The translations under genes and the position numbers were made by a program. A DNA stretch of 42,606 nt from Clostridia bacterium. GTDB lineage: Bacteria; Bacillota; Clostridia; Oscillospirales; Acutalibacteraceae. Positions 17,509 through 26,133 of this stretch are shown here, in pieces. The notes below the pieces were generated by a model. The model did not search any database and was not told the origin of the DNA. It worked only from the letters and a program-made list of their open reading frames with translations. The stretch lies in the NCBI GenBank assembly GCA_029226955.1, contig JAQXZA010000110.1, positions 1 through 42,606 on the forward strand, given 5' to 3'. Numbering within the stretch: position 1 is the stretch's first letter; each line of letters starts with the position of its first letter.

Positions 17509-18216
17509 TTATTTATTCTTGTTTACTATTCTTGACTCGATTGCACCTGTTTCAAGATTGATAAATCTTGTAAAGAGTGAAACTTTGTTGTCGGCATTGA
17601 GTGACTCCCATACATCAGAAGTAAATTTATCAATATCGCCGTCAATGCTTACAAGCTCGGGTTCTCCGCTGAATGACGGAATAGGATTTCCGTCACATTT
17701 ATATGTGTGGATAAAATGTCCCTCACCGTCTATCGGCTGTGCATATTCATAGAAAAAGCGGAGTACGGAATTTTCTCTGCCACAGTTGCTTTTGAGTATT
17801 GAGAGCTTATATGAAAAATCATTGTCGTGGCACTCAACAATACCTGAAATTCTCGGTGTGAAGTTCGGTGAATCAGGTTCAAAGGTTCTTGTGCGGAGTG
17901 CGTCTTCAAAGGTTTTTCCGTCAAGAATAAAATCTCTTATTGTATCTGTCTGGTCGCCGTTTGTAACAACGGTTGTTTTGCCTATTGCACGAACAGGTGC
18001 ATAAATGATGAGTGACGGGTCAACAAGTTTTGACGGGTCAAAAGCCTGTGTTTTGAGGTCGTCGCCCTCTGCAACGAATACTCTGTTACGGCTGTTTTCA
18101 CTTCTGCCCATAATGAAATATCCGATTACAGCGTTTTTTCCATCAGCACTTTTGCCGATTATAATACCTCTGCCTGGATATGTGGTTGAAGAAATTTCTG
18201 ATTTTAAATCTTTCAT
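17509..18216 (-). CDS. purO: IMP cyclohydrolase, archaeal PurO type
   Basis: Closes the ring of FAICAR to give IMP. The 235 residues match the PurO family (PF07826), first described in methanogens and unrelated to PurH's cyclohydrolase domain. The features I recognise are YPGRGIIIGKSADGKNAVIG, YFIMGRSENSRNRVF, LIIYAPVRAIGKTTVVTNGD and PNFTPRISGIV. Its place between purN and the truncated purH completes the pathway. Stand-alone PurO occurs in some Clostridia and Bacteroidetes, probably by ancient transfer. Confidence 0.88.
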   Translation of the reverse strand: MKDLKSEISSTTYPGRGIIIGKSADGKNAVIGYFIMGRSENSRNRVFVAEGDDLKTQAFDPSKLVDPSLIIYAPVRAIGKTTVVTNGDQTDTIRDFILDGKTFEDALRTRTFEPDSPNFTPRISGIVECHDNDFSYKLSILKSNCGRENSVLRFFYEYAQPIDGEGHFIHTYKCDGNPIPSFSGEPELVSIDGDIDKFTSDVWESLNADNKVSLFTRFINLETGAIESRIVNKNK

Positions 18217-18234
18217 TTTCTTGTTCCTTTCAAA

Positions 18235-18858
18235 TTATTTTTGATACACCTTGTTATCTTTTACTTCGAGTTTGTCTTCACAGAAAAGCGATACTGCCTG
18301 TGGAAGTATCTCCCATTCTGCCTCTTGCATAACACGCTTTTGAAGTGTTTCGGGGGTATCGTCGTCGTGAACCTGTACAGCTTTTTGAAGAATAATAGGT
18401 CCTCCGTCACAAACCTCAGTTACAAAATGTACTGTTGCACCAGTGACCTTTACACCCTTTTTGAGAGCCTCCTCGTGAACGTGAAGTCCGTAGTAGCCCT
18501 TTCCGCAGAATGACGGTATAAGTGCCGGGTGTACATTTATCATTTTATAAGGCATTGCCTTTACAACCAGTTCGTCAAGAATAATCATAAAGCCAGCATA
18601 AACAACAAGGTCTGCCTTTTCTTCCTGTAATGCTTTGAGAATATCCTTGCTGTATTCAACAGAATCCGCATAATCCTTGCGTACAAGAACACGTGTTTTT
18701 ATGTTATGCTTTTTTGCTCTTTCGAGTGCATAGGCATCAGCTTTTGATGAAATTACACAGGTGATTTTTCCGTTTTTAATTTTTCCGCTTTCCTGTGCGT
18801 CAATCAAAGCCTGTAAATTTGTTCCGCCGCCGGAAACAAGCACAACTATATTTTTCAT
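18235..18858 (-). CDS. purN: Phosphoribosylglycinamide formyltransferase
   Basis: Transfers a formyl group from 10-formyl-THF to GAR. It has 207 residues. The phosphate-binding motif VVLVSGGGTNLQALID opens the protein; the substrate and catalytic region is INVHPALIPSFCGKGYYGLH, with the catalytic Asp in VTEVCDGGPIILQKAV. It lies 40 bases behind purM and 18 before purO. Confidence 0.96.
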   Translation of the reverse strand: MKNIVVLVSGGGTNLQALIDAQESGKIKNGKITCVISSKADAYALERAKKHNIKTRVLVRKDYADSVEYSKDILKALQEEKADLVVYAGFMIILDELVVKAMPYKMINVHPALIPSFCGKGYYGLHVHEEALKKGVKVTGATVHFVTEVCDGGPIILQKAVQVHDDDTPETLQKRVMQEAEWEILPQAVSLFCEDKLEVKDNKVYQK

Positions 18859-18898
18859 TTACAGAAACATTCCTTTCGGTAACTGCAATAACAGTATA

Positions 18899-19933
18899 TT
18901 ATTCAATGATTACGCCCTCATCACTGTCAACCAGTTCACCGAGAACATACGCATCTTCACCTGTTGCCTTGATTGCGGCAATAGCCTTGTCAACATCGTT
19001 TTTATCTACAACAACAGTCATACCGACACCCATATTGAATGTATTGAACATATCACGTTCAGGAATATTTCCTGTTTTTGCGATAACATCAAATATCGGA
19101 AGCACCTGTACATCTTTGCGTTGAATTTTTGCGGAAATTCCGTCAGGAAGTGAACGTGGGATATTTTCGTAAAATCCGCCGCCTGTGATATGGGAAATAG
19201 ACTTAACATTCACAGCGTCAAGAAGTGACATTATTGCCTTAACATAAATTCTTGTCGGTGTGAGAAGTGTTTCGCCGAGTGTTGCACCGAGTTCATCATA
19301 GTATTTTGAAATATTCTTTTCGTTTACATCAAATACTTTTCTTACAAGTGAAAAACCGTTTGAATGAACACCGCTTGACTTAATGCCAATCATTATATCT
19401 CCGGCTTTCTGTGTATCGGGTTGAAGAATTTTGCTTTTGTCAACAACACCTACCGAAAAACCGGCAAGGTCATATTCATTTTCGGGCATAAGTCCCGGGT
19501 GTTCGGCTGTTTCGCCGCCAATTAAGGCACATTCACTCTGCACACAGCCCTCTGCAACACCCGAAACGATTTTTGCGACTTTTTCAGGATAGTTTTTGCC
19601 GATTGCAATATAATCAAGGAAAAACTGTGGCTTTGCACCGCAACAGATAATGTCATTTACACACATCGCAACGCAGTCGATACCTACCGTGTCGTGCTTA
19701 TCCATAAGGAATGCAATTTTTATCTTTGTACCAACACCGTCTGTACCCGATACAAGAACAGGCTTTTCAATACCTGTCATATCAAGTTCAAAAAGACCGC
19801 CGAAACCTCCGATTCCCGCAAGAACACCTTTGGTCATTGTTCTTGCAACGTGGGATTTCATAAGTTCAACTGCCCTGTACCCTGCCGTTACATCAACACC
19901 CGCTGCTTTGTAGCTGTCACTGAAACTTTTCAT
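18899..19933 (-). CDS. purM: Phosphoribosylformylglycinamidine cyclo-ligase
   Basis: Makes AIR from FGAM with ATP. The 344-residue length is normal. Recognised blocks: [71 protein letters not shown] and [15 protein letters not shown]. It follows purF after a 79-base gap that I cannot assign to anything beyond AT-rich spacer. Confidence 0.97.
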   Translation of the reverse strand: MKSFSDSYKAAGVDVTAGYRAVELMKSHVARTMTKGVLAGIGGFGGLFELDMTGIEKPVLVSGTDGVGTKIKIAFLMDKHDTVGIDCVAMCVNDIICCGAKPQFFLDYIAIGKNYPEKVAKIVSGVAEGCVQSECALIGGETAEHPGLMPENEYDLAGFSVGVVDKSKILQPDTQKAGDIMIGIKSSGVHSNGFSLVRKVFDVNEKNISKYYDELGATLGETLLTPTRIYVKAIMSLLDAVNVKSISHITGGGFYENIPRSLPDGISAKIQRKDVQVLPIFDVIAKTGNIPERDMFNTFNMGVGMTVVVDKNDVDKAIAAIKATGEDAYVLGELVDSDEGVIIE

Positions 19934-20012
19934 TTTTTACCTCCGATAATTCGGTGAAACACTGTTCCGCCGATTGTTTTTATTTTTGCGGCAAAATCTG
20001 CCGGATAAAATT

Positions 20013-21428
20013 TTATTGAATTTTCTGAGAGTATTTGTCTTCTCTTGATGTGTATGAAACATCAAGCGGATATTTTCCTGTGAAGCAAGCGTCACAAAAA
20101 TCAAGATTACATTCCTTTGCAATTTCTTTCAGGCTGTCAGCTGAGAGAAAACCGAGTGAATCAGCACCTATTGCCTTGCATATTTCATCAGTTGTCATAG
20201 TTGCGGCAATGAGATTTTCCTTTGCCGTTGTGTCGCTGTTAAGATAACACGGATTTTTAAAAGGCGGTGACGCAATACGCATATGAACTTCCTTTGCTCC
20301 CGCCTGTCTTAACAGGTCAACAATATGCTTACTTGTATTGCCTTTAAGAATTGAATCGTCTATTACAATGACACGCTTGCCCTCAACGTTTGATTTGAGT
20401 GCATTAAGCTTTATACGCATAAGATATTCGGAATTTTTCTTACGGTTATTGAACGCTCTGCCGATATATTTATTTTTTATAAGTCCTGTTCCGAACTGTA
20501 TGCCCGATTCCATAGAATAGCCTATTGCGGAGTCAATTCCGCAGTCGGGAACTCCGCATACCAAATCAGCGTCAACAGGACATTGCTGTGCAAGAAGTCT
20601 GCCGGCACGCTGACGGGATTCAATTACGGAAACTCCGTCAATAACGCTGTCGGGACGTGAAAAATAGATATACTCAAAAATACATAGTGCGGTTTTTTGT
20701 CCGCAGTTTTCGGTATAGCTGTGCATACCGTCCTCGTCAATTACTATCATTTCTCCCGGCATTACATCACGGATAAATTCTCCGCCAAGACTGTCAAAAA
20801 CACAGGATTCGGAAGTAATAATATAGCTGTTGCCGAGTTTTCCCACACAAAGCGGACGGATACCCATAGGGTCACGAACACCTATAAGTTTGCTCGGTGA
20901 CATCATAACTATTGCATAAGCACCTTTCAGACGCTTTACGGCATTTTGTACGGATTCCTCAATACTTACCGCCTGTATTCTTTCACTTGCAATCATATAT
21001 GCTACAATTTCGGTATCGCCGTTTGACTGAAAAATTGCCGCTCCCTGATTGAGATATTCACGCAATTCGGGATAATTAGACAATGCTCCGTTCATACAGA
21101 GTGCAAGCTGTCCTTTGATATAACGCATAACAAGCGGTGCAAGGTTCTCACGCTCAACCGTCACACTGGACGAATACTTTACATGTCCGAGTGCAATATT
21201 TCCGTTTCCGAGTCTTGCAAGCTCGGATTCAGGAAGTGCCTCGGGTATCATTCCGAAATCCTTGTAATGTATCATTGTGCCGTCATTATTTACGGCTATT
21301 CCCGCACCAACCTGTCCTCTGTGTTGGAGTGCATAAAGTGCAAGATAGGTTTCGTCAACAATGTTTATATCATTATCGTTTTTGTATATTCCAAAAACTC
21401 CACATTCATCGTGTAACTTGTCAGACAT
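20013..21428 (-). CDS. purF: Amidophosphoribosyltransferase
   Basis: First committed step of purine synthesis, glutamine-dependent amination of PRPP. The 471 residues carry a short leader (MSDKLHDE) before the catalytic Cys of CGVFGIY, so this is the processed, iron-sulfur type known from Bacillus subtilis. Candidate cluster ligands are in LCIFEYIYF, KNPCYLN and the CDAC of FCDACFTGKYP. The PRPP loop is RVIVIDDSILKGNT. It follows purE by 15 bases. Confidence 0.97.
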   Translation of the reverse strand: MSDKLHDECGVFGIYKNDNDINIVDETYLALYALQHRGQVGAGIAVNNDGTMIHYKDFGMIPEALPESELARLGNGNIALGHVKYSSSVTVERENLAPLVMRYIKGQLALCMNGALSNYPELREYLNQGAAIFQSNGDTEIVAYMIASERIQAVSIEESVQNAVKRLKGAYAIVMMSPSKLIGVRDPMGIRPLCVGKLGNSYIITSESCVFDSLGGEFIRDVMPGEMIVIDEDGMHSYTENCGQKTALCIFEYIYFSRPDSVIDGVSVIESRQRAGRLLAQQCPVDADLVCGVPDCGIDSAIGYSMESGIQFGTGLIKNKYIGRAFNNRKKNSEYLMRIKLNALKSNVEGKRVIVIDDSILKGNTSKHIVDLLRQAGAKEVHMRIASPPFKNPCYLNSDTTAKENLIAATMTTDEICKAIGADSLGFLSADSLKEIAKECNLDFCDACFTGKYPLDVSYTSREDKYSQKIQ

Positions 21429-21443
21429 TAAAATATGCTCCTC

Positions 21444-21956
21444 TTATTTAATAAGTTCCTGTACTTTTTGCTGTATCAGTTCGTCTTTCTTTGCAACACC
21501 GTTTTTCATACTGATTTTTTCTTCTTCAAGTTTATGAGCAAGAAATTCATCAGAAAGTGCAAGTATCTGTACAGCAAGAATTGCGGCATTATCTGCTCCG
21601 TCTATTGCAACAGTTGCAACAGGAATACCCTTTGGCATCTGAACGGTTGCAAGAAGTGCGTCAAGTCCGTCAAGCGTTGACGACTTAATCGGAATACCTA
21701 TTACAGGAATAGTAGTATGTGCGGCAAGAACTCCGGCAAGATGTGCTGCCTTTCCGGCTGCGGCAATAATTACACCAAAACCGTTGTTTCGTGCATTTGA
21801 CGCAAATTCCGCTGCTGCCTCAGGTGTTCTGTGTGCCGACATTACGTGAACCTCATAAGGAACGGCATAAGCTGCAAGTGTTTTTATTGCACCTGAAACA
21901 ACAGGAAAATCACTGTCACTGCCCATAATGATTGCTACTTTTTTCTGTTCAGACAT
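21444..21956 (-). CDS. purE: N5-carboxyaminoimidazole ribonucleotide mutase
   Basis: Class I PurE, converting N5-CAIR to CAIR. Signature blocks GSDSDFPVV, VMSAHRTPE, IIAAAGKAAHLAGVLA and PVIGIPIK are present. At 170 residues it is a little longer than many homologues because of a charged helical C-terminus (EEEKISMKNGVAKKDEL). It is the first gene of the pur operon. The roughly 160-base leader has small hairpins but no recognisable purine riboswitch. Confidence 0.96.
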   Translation of the reverse strand: MSEQKKVAIIMGSDSDFPVVSGAIKTLAAYAVPYEVHVMSAHRTPEAAAEFASNARNNGFGVIIAAAGKAAHLAGVLAAHTTIPVIGIPIKSSTLDGLDALLATVQMPKGIPVATVAIDGADNAAILAVQILALSDEFLAHKLEEEKISMKNGVAKKDELIQQKVQELIK

Positions 21957-22111
21957 AATATAAATACTCCCTTTCAGATATAATTATTTAAAAATCTGAT
22001 ATTGATTATTTCAGAATAAGTACTGAAATCTGAATAACCGTATTTAAGTTATGATTATCAAATTCAATATCTATTCCGAATGTTCTTTTTTAATTTTATA
22101 TTATATTCATT

Positions 22112-22149
22112 AAAAAAGCAAGGCTGAGAAGTAAAATACTCAGCCTTGC
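22112..22149 (-). terminator. Intrinsic terminator of the nfeD-stomatin operon
   Basis: A perfect 11-bp stem GCAAGGCTGAG (22118-22128) / CTCAGCCTTGC (22139-22149), followed on the minus strand by TTTTTTA. It lies 26 bases behind the stomatin gene stop. The rest of the 21957-22174 gap is the purE leader. Confidence 0.92.
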
Positions 22150-22174
22150 CTGAAATTATTTTTTGTTTTTGGAT

Positions 22175-23266
22175 TTATGAATAGTCAAACGGACTTTTTT
22201 GCTGTGGCTGCTGCATATTGTTCTGCGGACGTGGAATATTCTGAATATTCTGTTTTGCCTGTGCTCTTAATGCTTCTTTTGCATTTACCGTATCAGACAC
22301 ATTTGGAATAGTCGGTGCTGTTCCGATAGTGGCTGACGCTGACTGATTCGGCTTTGGTGATTTGTCCATTTCGCCGTCAACAACCAGTTCTTTGAGTGAT
22401 GTTGCAAGACCAGCCATTGACTGAATTTCCGACGGAATAATAATCTTTGTTGCTCTGCCGTCTGCAACCTTTGTAAAGGTTTCAAGACTTTTAAGTGCAA
22501 TTACTCTGTCGTTAGGAGAAGCCTCATTAAGCATTCTCAAACTGTCTGCATAAGCCTTCTGTACTGCAAGAATAGCCTCAGCTTCACCCTGTGCCTCACG
22601 GATTTTTGTTTCCTTGACTGCATCTGCCCTGAGGATTGCGGCTTCCTTGTGACCTTCGGCAACAAGAATCTGACTGGTCTTTTCGCCCTCTGCGTCAAGT
22701 ATTCTTGCACGGCGTTCACGCTCGGCTTTCATCTGTTTTTCCATGGCAACCTGAATTTCACGAGGCGGAAGAATGTTTTTAAGCTCAACACGCTTTACTT
22801 TTATGCCCCATGCGTCAGTTGCCTCGTCAAGAATAACACGGATTCTTTCGTTGATTTTATCTCTTGATGTAAGTGTATTATCGAGTTCAAGTTCACCGAT
22901 AATATTACGGAGTGTTGTGGCACAAAGATTTTCGATTGCCATTACAGGATTTTCAACACCGTAAGTATAGAGCTTAGGGTCTGTTATCTGGAAATATACA
23001 ACCGTATCAATCTGCATTGATACGTTATCTCTTGTAATAACCTGCTGTGGCTGGAAATCCACAACCTGCTCTTTGAGTGATACCTGTTTTGCAACACGAT
23101 CCATAAAAGGAACCTTTACATGAATACCTGTACTCCATATTTTGAAAAATGCTCCGAAACGCTCGATTACATAGGCATTTGCCTGAGGAACAACTTTAAT
23201 ATTCGCTACGATAATAAGGATTGCTATAATTCCGATAACTATTAGTGCAATTACACCCGGTTCCAT
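22175..23266 (-). CDS. SPFH/band 7 (stomatin-like, QmcA-type) membrane protein
   Basis: A 363-residue membrane organiser. The N-terminal helix (GVIALIVIGIIAILIIVAN, residues 4-22) anchors it. The SPFH/band 7 domain (about 25-190) shows YVIERFGAFFKIWSTGIHVK and the stomatin motif RDNVSMQIDTVVYFQI. A long alpha-helical coiled coil rich in Ala, Glu and Arg follows (about 175-255). The C-terminus is a Pro/Gln/Asn-rich tail (RPQNNMQQPQQKSP). Such proteins form oligomeric rings in lipid microdomains and pair with an NfeD protein, encoded here immediately upstream. Confidence 0.93.
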   Translation of the reverse strand: MEPGVIALIVIGIIAILIIVANIKVVPQANAYVIERFGAFFKIWSTGIHVKVPFMDRVAKQVSLKEQVVDFQPQQVITRDNVSMQIDTVVYFQITDPKLYTYGVENPVMAIENLCATTLRNIIGELELDNTLTSRDKINERIRVILDEATDAWGIKVKRVELKNILPPREIQVAMEKQMKAERERRARILDAEGEKTSQILVAEGHKEAAILRADAVKETKIREAQGEAEAILAVQKAYADSLRMLNEASPNDRVIALKSLETFTKVADGRATKIIIPSEIQSMAGLATSLKELVVDGEMDKSPKPNQSASATIGTAPTIPNVSDTVNAKEALRAQAKQNIQNIPRPQNNMQQPQQKSPFDYS

Positions 23267-23311
23267 AATAAAAGACCTCTTTTCAATTTTTTGATTTTTA
23301 GGACACTGAAA

Positions 23312-23758
23312 TTATTTTGCGTTTGCCGTCTGCTGAGTCGGTGAAACAATAAGCTTGACACCCTCGATACTCTCCACAGAAATTTCTGTTCCGAGCGGAA
23401 GAAGTGTTCTGTCCCCGGTTATTGCTGACCATTCGCAGTTATCAACCCTGACCTGAAAAAGTCCCTCGTCTGAGTTAATGATTTTGGTAACTTTCCCCTT
23501 TTTCCCGATATACATATCGGCATTTGTCGGAGTTTTCTTGAATTGTCTGAGCTTTTTAACCAACGGAATTGTCAGCACAAGCAAGAGGATTGTGACGACG
23601 AAGAATACCACAATCTGTACGGTTTTATCCAATCCGCACAAGTCACAAATCAATGCTGCCAATCCGCCGAATACCGCCCAGATTGAAACCAACTGAAACT
23701 GAGTAATACCTTCAACAAGGCAGGCAAGCACTATAACCGTCAACCATACCGCTAACAT
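23312..23758 (-). CDS. NfeD-family protein
   Basis: A 148-residue short NfeD (NfeD1b-like) without the N-terminal protease domain. Residues 1-65 form two to three membrane helices (MLAVWLTVIVLACLVEGIT and IVVFFVVTILLLVLTIPLV). Residues 80-143 form the OB-fold (GKKGKVTKIINSDEGLFQVR, VDNCEWSAI, GTEISVESIEGVKL). It partners with the stomatin-like protein 45 bases downstream and is thought to help its assembly. A strong ribosome site (GGAGGTGACTTT) precedes the ATG. Confidence 0.92.
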   Translation of the reverse strand: MLAVWLTVIVLACLVEGITQFQLVSIWAVFGGLAALICDLCGLDKTVQIVVFFVVTILLLVLTIPLVKKLRQFKKTPTNADMYIGKKGKVTKIINSDEGLFQVRVDNCEWSAITGDRTLLPLGTEISVESIEGVKLIVSPTQQTANAK

Positions 23759-23797
23759 AAAGTCACCTCCGATTTATGTTATTATTGTGCTCAGGCT

Positions 23798-23826
23798 TAT
23801 ATGTATATTATCATATTTTCCGTCAA
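23798..23826 (-). promoter_or_regulatory. Probable promoter of the nfeD-stomatin operon
   Basis: Minus strand: TTGACG (23821-23826), a 17-base spacer and CATATA (23798-23803). The -10 box is imperfect. The remainder of the 23759-24053 gap is AT-rich and includes an ATCAGC/GCTGAT inverted repeat, with no other feature I can name. Confidence 0.5.
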
Positions 23827-24053
23827 AAATCAATTATCTGCCGCCGATTTTACAGTTTATACATTTATGGCAGTATAATAATGCTTAAACCATCAGCCCG
23901 ACATTACATATATATATATCTGCTGATAATTTACAGATTTTTGATGTAAAAAACGCTTGATTTTCCGCAAATCTGACTTTTTGTGCATTTTCACATAATC
24001 TGGAAAATTGTAAAAATGTTTTTATATTATTTTGTTCATAATTTATTCATAAA

Positions 24054-26024
24054 TTATCTGTGCTTTCGTTTTTTAGAGCTGTTTTTATTATTTTCAGATG
24101 ATGCTTTCAGCATACTGTCATATTTTTCAAAGGATATGCCATATTTACTTTCAGCGGCTGTAAGAGGTCTTGATGATTTTTTGCGGTTTGATGATGTCTG
24201 ATTTTTTTGTGAATTTCCGTCGTGGCTATTTCGTGGTTTTATAAGGCATTTTTTATCAAAGCCTATGAGGTCTGTTCTGTGTGCAAGTTCAAGTGCCTCG
24301 TGAACAAGGTCATAGTTTTTTTGATTTTTGTATTGTATCAAGGCTCTCTGCATTGCCTTTTCGTGCGGATTGTGTGCAACATATACCTTTTCCATTGTAC
24401 GTGGGTCAACACCCGTATAATACATACAGGTTGAAATTGTTGACGGTGTCGGATAAAAATCCTGAACCTGTTCGGGCATATAGCCAAGGTCACGGAGATA
24501 TTCGGCAAGCTCTATCGCCTCTTTAAGTGTTGAACCGGGGTGTGACGACATAAGATAAGGTACAAGGTACTGCGGTTTTCCGAGTTCCTTGTTGATTTCT
24601 TTGTACTTTTTGCAAAAACTGCGGTAAACACTGTTTTCGGGCTTGCCCATTTTTGTAAGTACTGCGTCGGAAATATGTTCGGGGGCAACCTTTAACTGTC
24701 CACTGATGTGATACTGGCACATTTCCTTAAAAAATGTATCGTCTTTATCCGCCATAATATAGTCAAATCTGATACCCGAACGGATAAACACCTTTTTAAC
24801 GCCCGGTAATGCCCTGAGTTCCCTTAAAAGTTCAAGGTAGTCGCTGTGGTCAACAGTAAGGTTTTTACAGGGTTTCGGGAAAAGACACTGTCTGTTTGTA
24901 CATACGCCTTTTGTAAGCTGTTTCTGACAGGACGGGTGTCGGAAATTTGCGGTAGGCCCTCCTACATCGTGAATATAGCCTTTAAAATCAGGGTCTTTGA
25001 TGATTTCTTTTGCCTCGTTTATTATTGATTCGTGACTGCGTGTCTGAATAATTCTGCCCTGATGAAATGTCAATGCACAAAAACTGCAACCGCCAAAACA
25101 GCCACGATTGCTTATAAGACTGAATTTTATTTCTTTTATTGCGTCAACTCCGCCCTGTGATTCGTATGATGGGTGATAATTTCTCATATACGGCAAGGCA
25201 TAAACTGCGTCCATTTCGTCTTGTGTCAATGGCTTTGACATAGGGTTCTGAACAACATATATGCCGTTTGTATAAGGTTCAACAAGACACTTGCCCGAAA
25301 ATGCGTCCGTATTACAGTACTGAGTGTAAAAACTCCGTGCATAATTTAATTTATCGGCTTTCAAGTCGTCATAAGTCGGAAGTGCAATATAATCGTCATA
25401 AAGATTTTCAAGTGTTTTAGTTTTATAAACTGTGCCTTTGACAAAGGTTATTTCATTAACAGGTATTCCACTGTTTAATGCGTCGGCAATTTCAACCATT
25501 GAGTGTTCGCCCATTCCATAAGAAAGCAAATCCGCCTGTGAATCAAGTAAAACAGACCTTTTCAGTGTGTCCGACCAATAGTCATAGTGTGCCATACGGC
25601 GAAGGCTTGCCTCAATTCCGCCTATGATAATCGTTTTTGTTTTATATGTTTTTCGGATAAGATTTCCGTAAACTACCGTTGCATAATCAGGACGTTTTCC
25701 AATAACTCCTCCGGGAGTGAAAAAGTCCTTTGCTCTGCGTTTTTTTGAAACAGAATAATGGTTTACCATTGAATCCATATTGCCGGCTGACACCAGAAAA
25801 GCAAGTCTTGGTTCGCCGAAAATATTTATACTGTTGTCGTCTTTCCAGTCAGGCTGTGAGATTATTCCGACACGATAGCCGTGTGATTCAAGAAGTCGGC
25901 TTATTATTGCCGGGCCAAAAGACGGGTGGTCAACATAAGCGTCACCGATTACAAAAACAAAATCGACATAATCCCAGCCCCTTTTTTCCATATCCTCTTT
26001 ACATATTGGCAAAAAATCTTTCAT
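24054..26024 (-). CDS. YgiQ-family radical SAM protein
   Basis: A 656-residue UPF0313/YgiQ protein. The N-terminal part ([19 protein letters not shown], then [20 protein letters not shown]) is the family's B12-binding-like Rossmann region. The radical SAM cluster motif is in [14 protein letters not shown]. Later family blocks include [38 protein letters not shown] and [20 protein letters not shown]. The reaction is unknown. The C-terminal 60 residues are a basic Ser/Asn/Lys-rich tail. The frame opens at 26060, but GGAGAG six bases before the ATG at 26024 ([11 protein letters not shown]) decides the start. It appears monocistronic. Confidence 0.93.
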   Translation of the reverse strand: MKDFLPICKEDMEKRGWDYVDFVFVIGDAYVDHPSFGPAIISRLLESHGYRVGIISQPDWKDDNSINIFGEPRLAFLVSAGNMDSMVNHYSVSKKRRAKDFFTPGGVIGKRPDYATVVYGNLIRKTYKTKTIIIGGIEASLRRMAHYDYWSDTLKRSVLLDSQADLLSYGMGEHSMVEIADALNSGIPVNEITFVKGTVYKTKTLENLYDDYIALPTYDDLKADKLNYARSFYTQYCNTDAFSGKCLVEPYTNGIYVVQNPMSKPLTQDEMDAVYALPYMRNYHPSYESQGGVDAIKEIKFSLISNRGCFGGCSFCALTFHQGRIIQTRSHESIINEAKEIIKDPDFKGYIHDVGGPTANFRHPSCQKQLTKGVCTNRQCLFPKPCKNLTVDHSDYLELLRELRALPGVKKVFIRSGIRFDYIMADKDDTFFKEMCQYHISGQLKVAPEHISDAVLTKMGKPENSVYRSFCKKYKEINKELGKPQYLVPYLMSSHPGSTLKEAIELAEYLRDLGYMPEQVQDFYPTPSTISTCMYYTGVDPRTMEKVYVAHNPHEKAMQRALIQYKNQKNYDLVHEALELAHRTDLIGFDKKCLIKPRNSHDGNSQKNQTSSNRKKSSRPLTAAESKYGISFEKYDSMLKASSENNKNSSKKRKHR

Positions 26025-26060
26025 TATTAACTCTCCGATTTTATATATTTTATTACTCAA

Positions 26061-26102
26061 AAAAAATTCAGTCAGATATGAATGTATTATATCATATCTG
26101 AC
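26061..26102 (-). terminator. Intrinsic terminator of the cobalamin-uptake operon
   Basis: A 10-bp inverted repeat GTCAGATATG (26071-26080) / CATATCTGAC (26093-26102), followed on the minus strand by TGAA and a run of eight T's. It lies 31 bases behind the stop of the fused ECF gene. Confidence 0.9.
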
Positions 26103-26133
26103 CGTATATTAAAACAGGTATTTTTTATTTGAT

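Noticed and set aside
21957-22117. Purine riboswitch or PurR box in the purE leader
   Set aside because: No guanine/adenine aptamer core is visible. TATTCCGAATGTTC near 22071-22086 resembles one PurBox half, but I found no second, inverted box at the usual distance.
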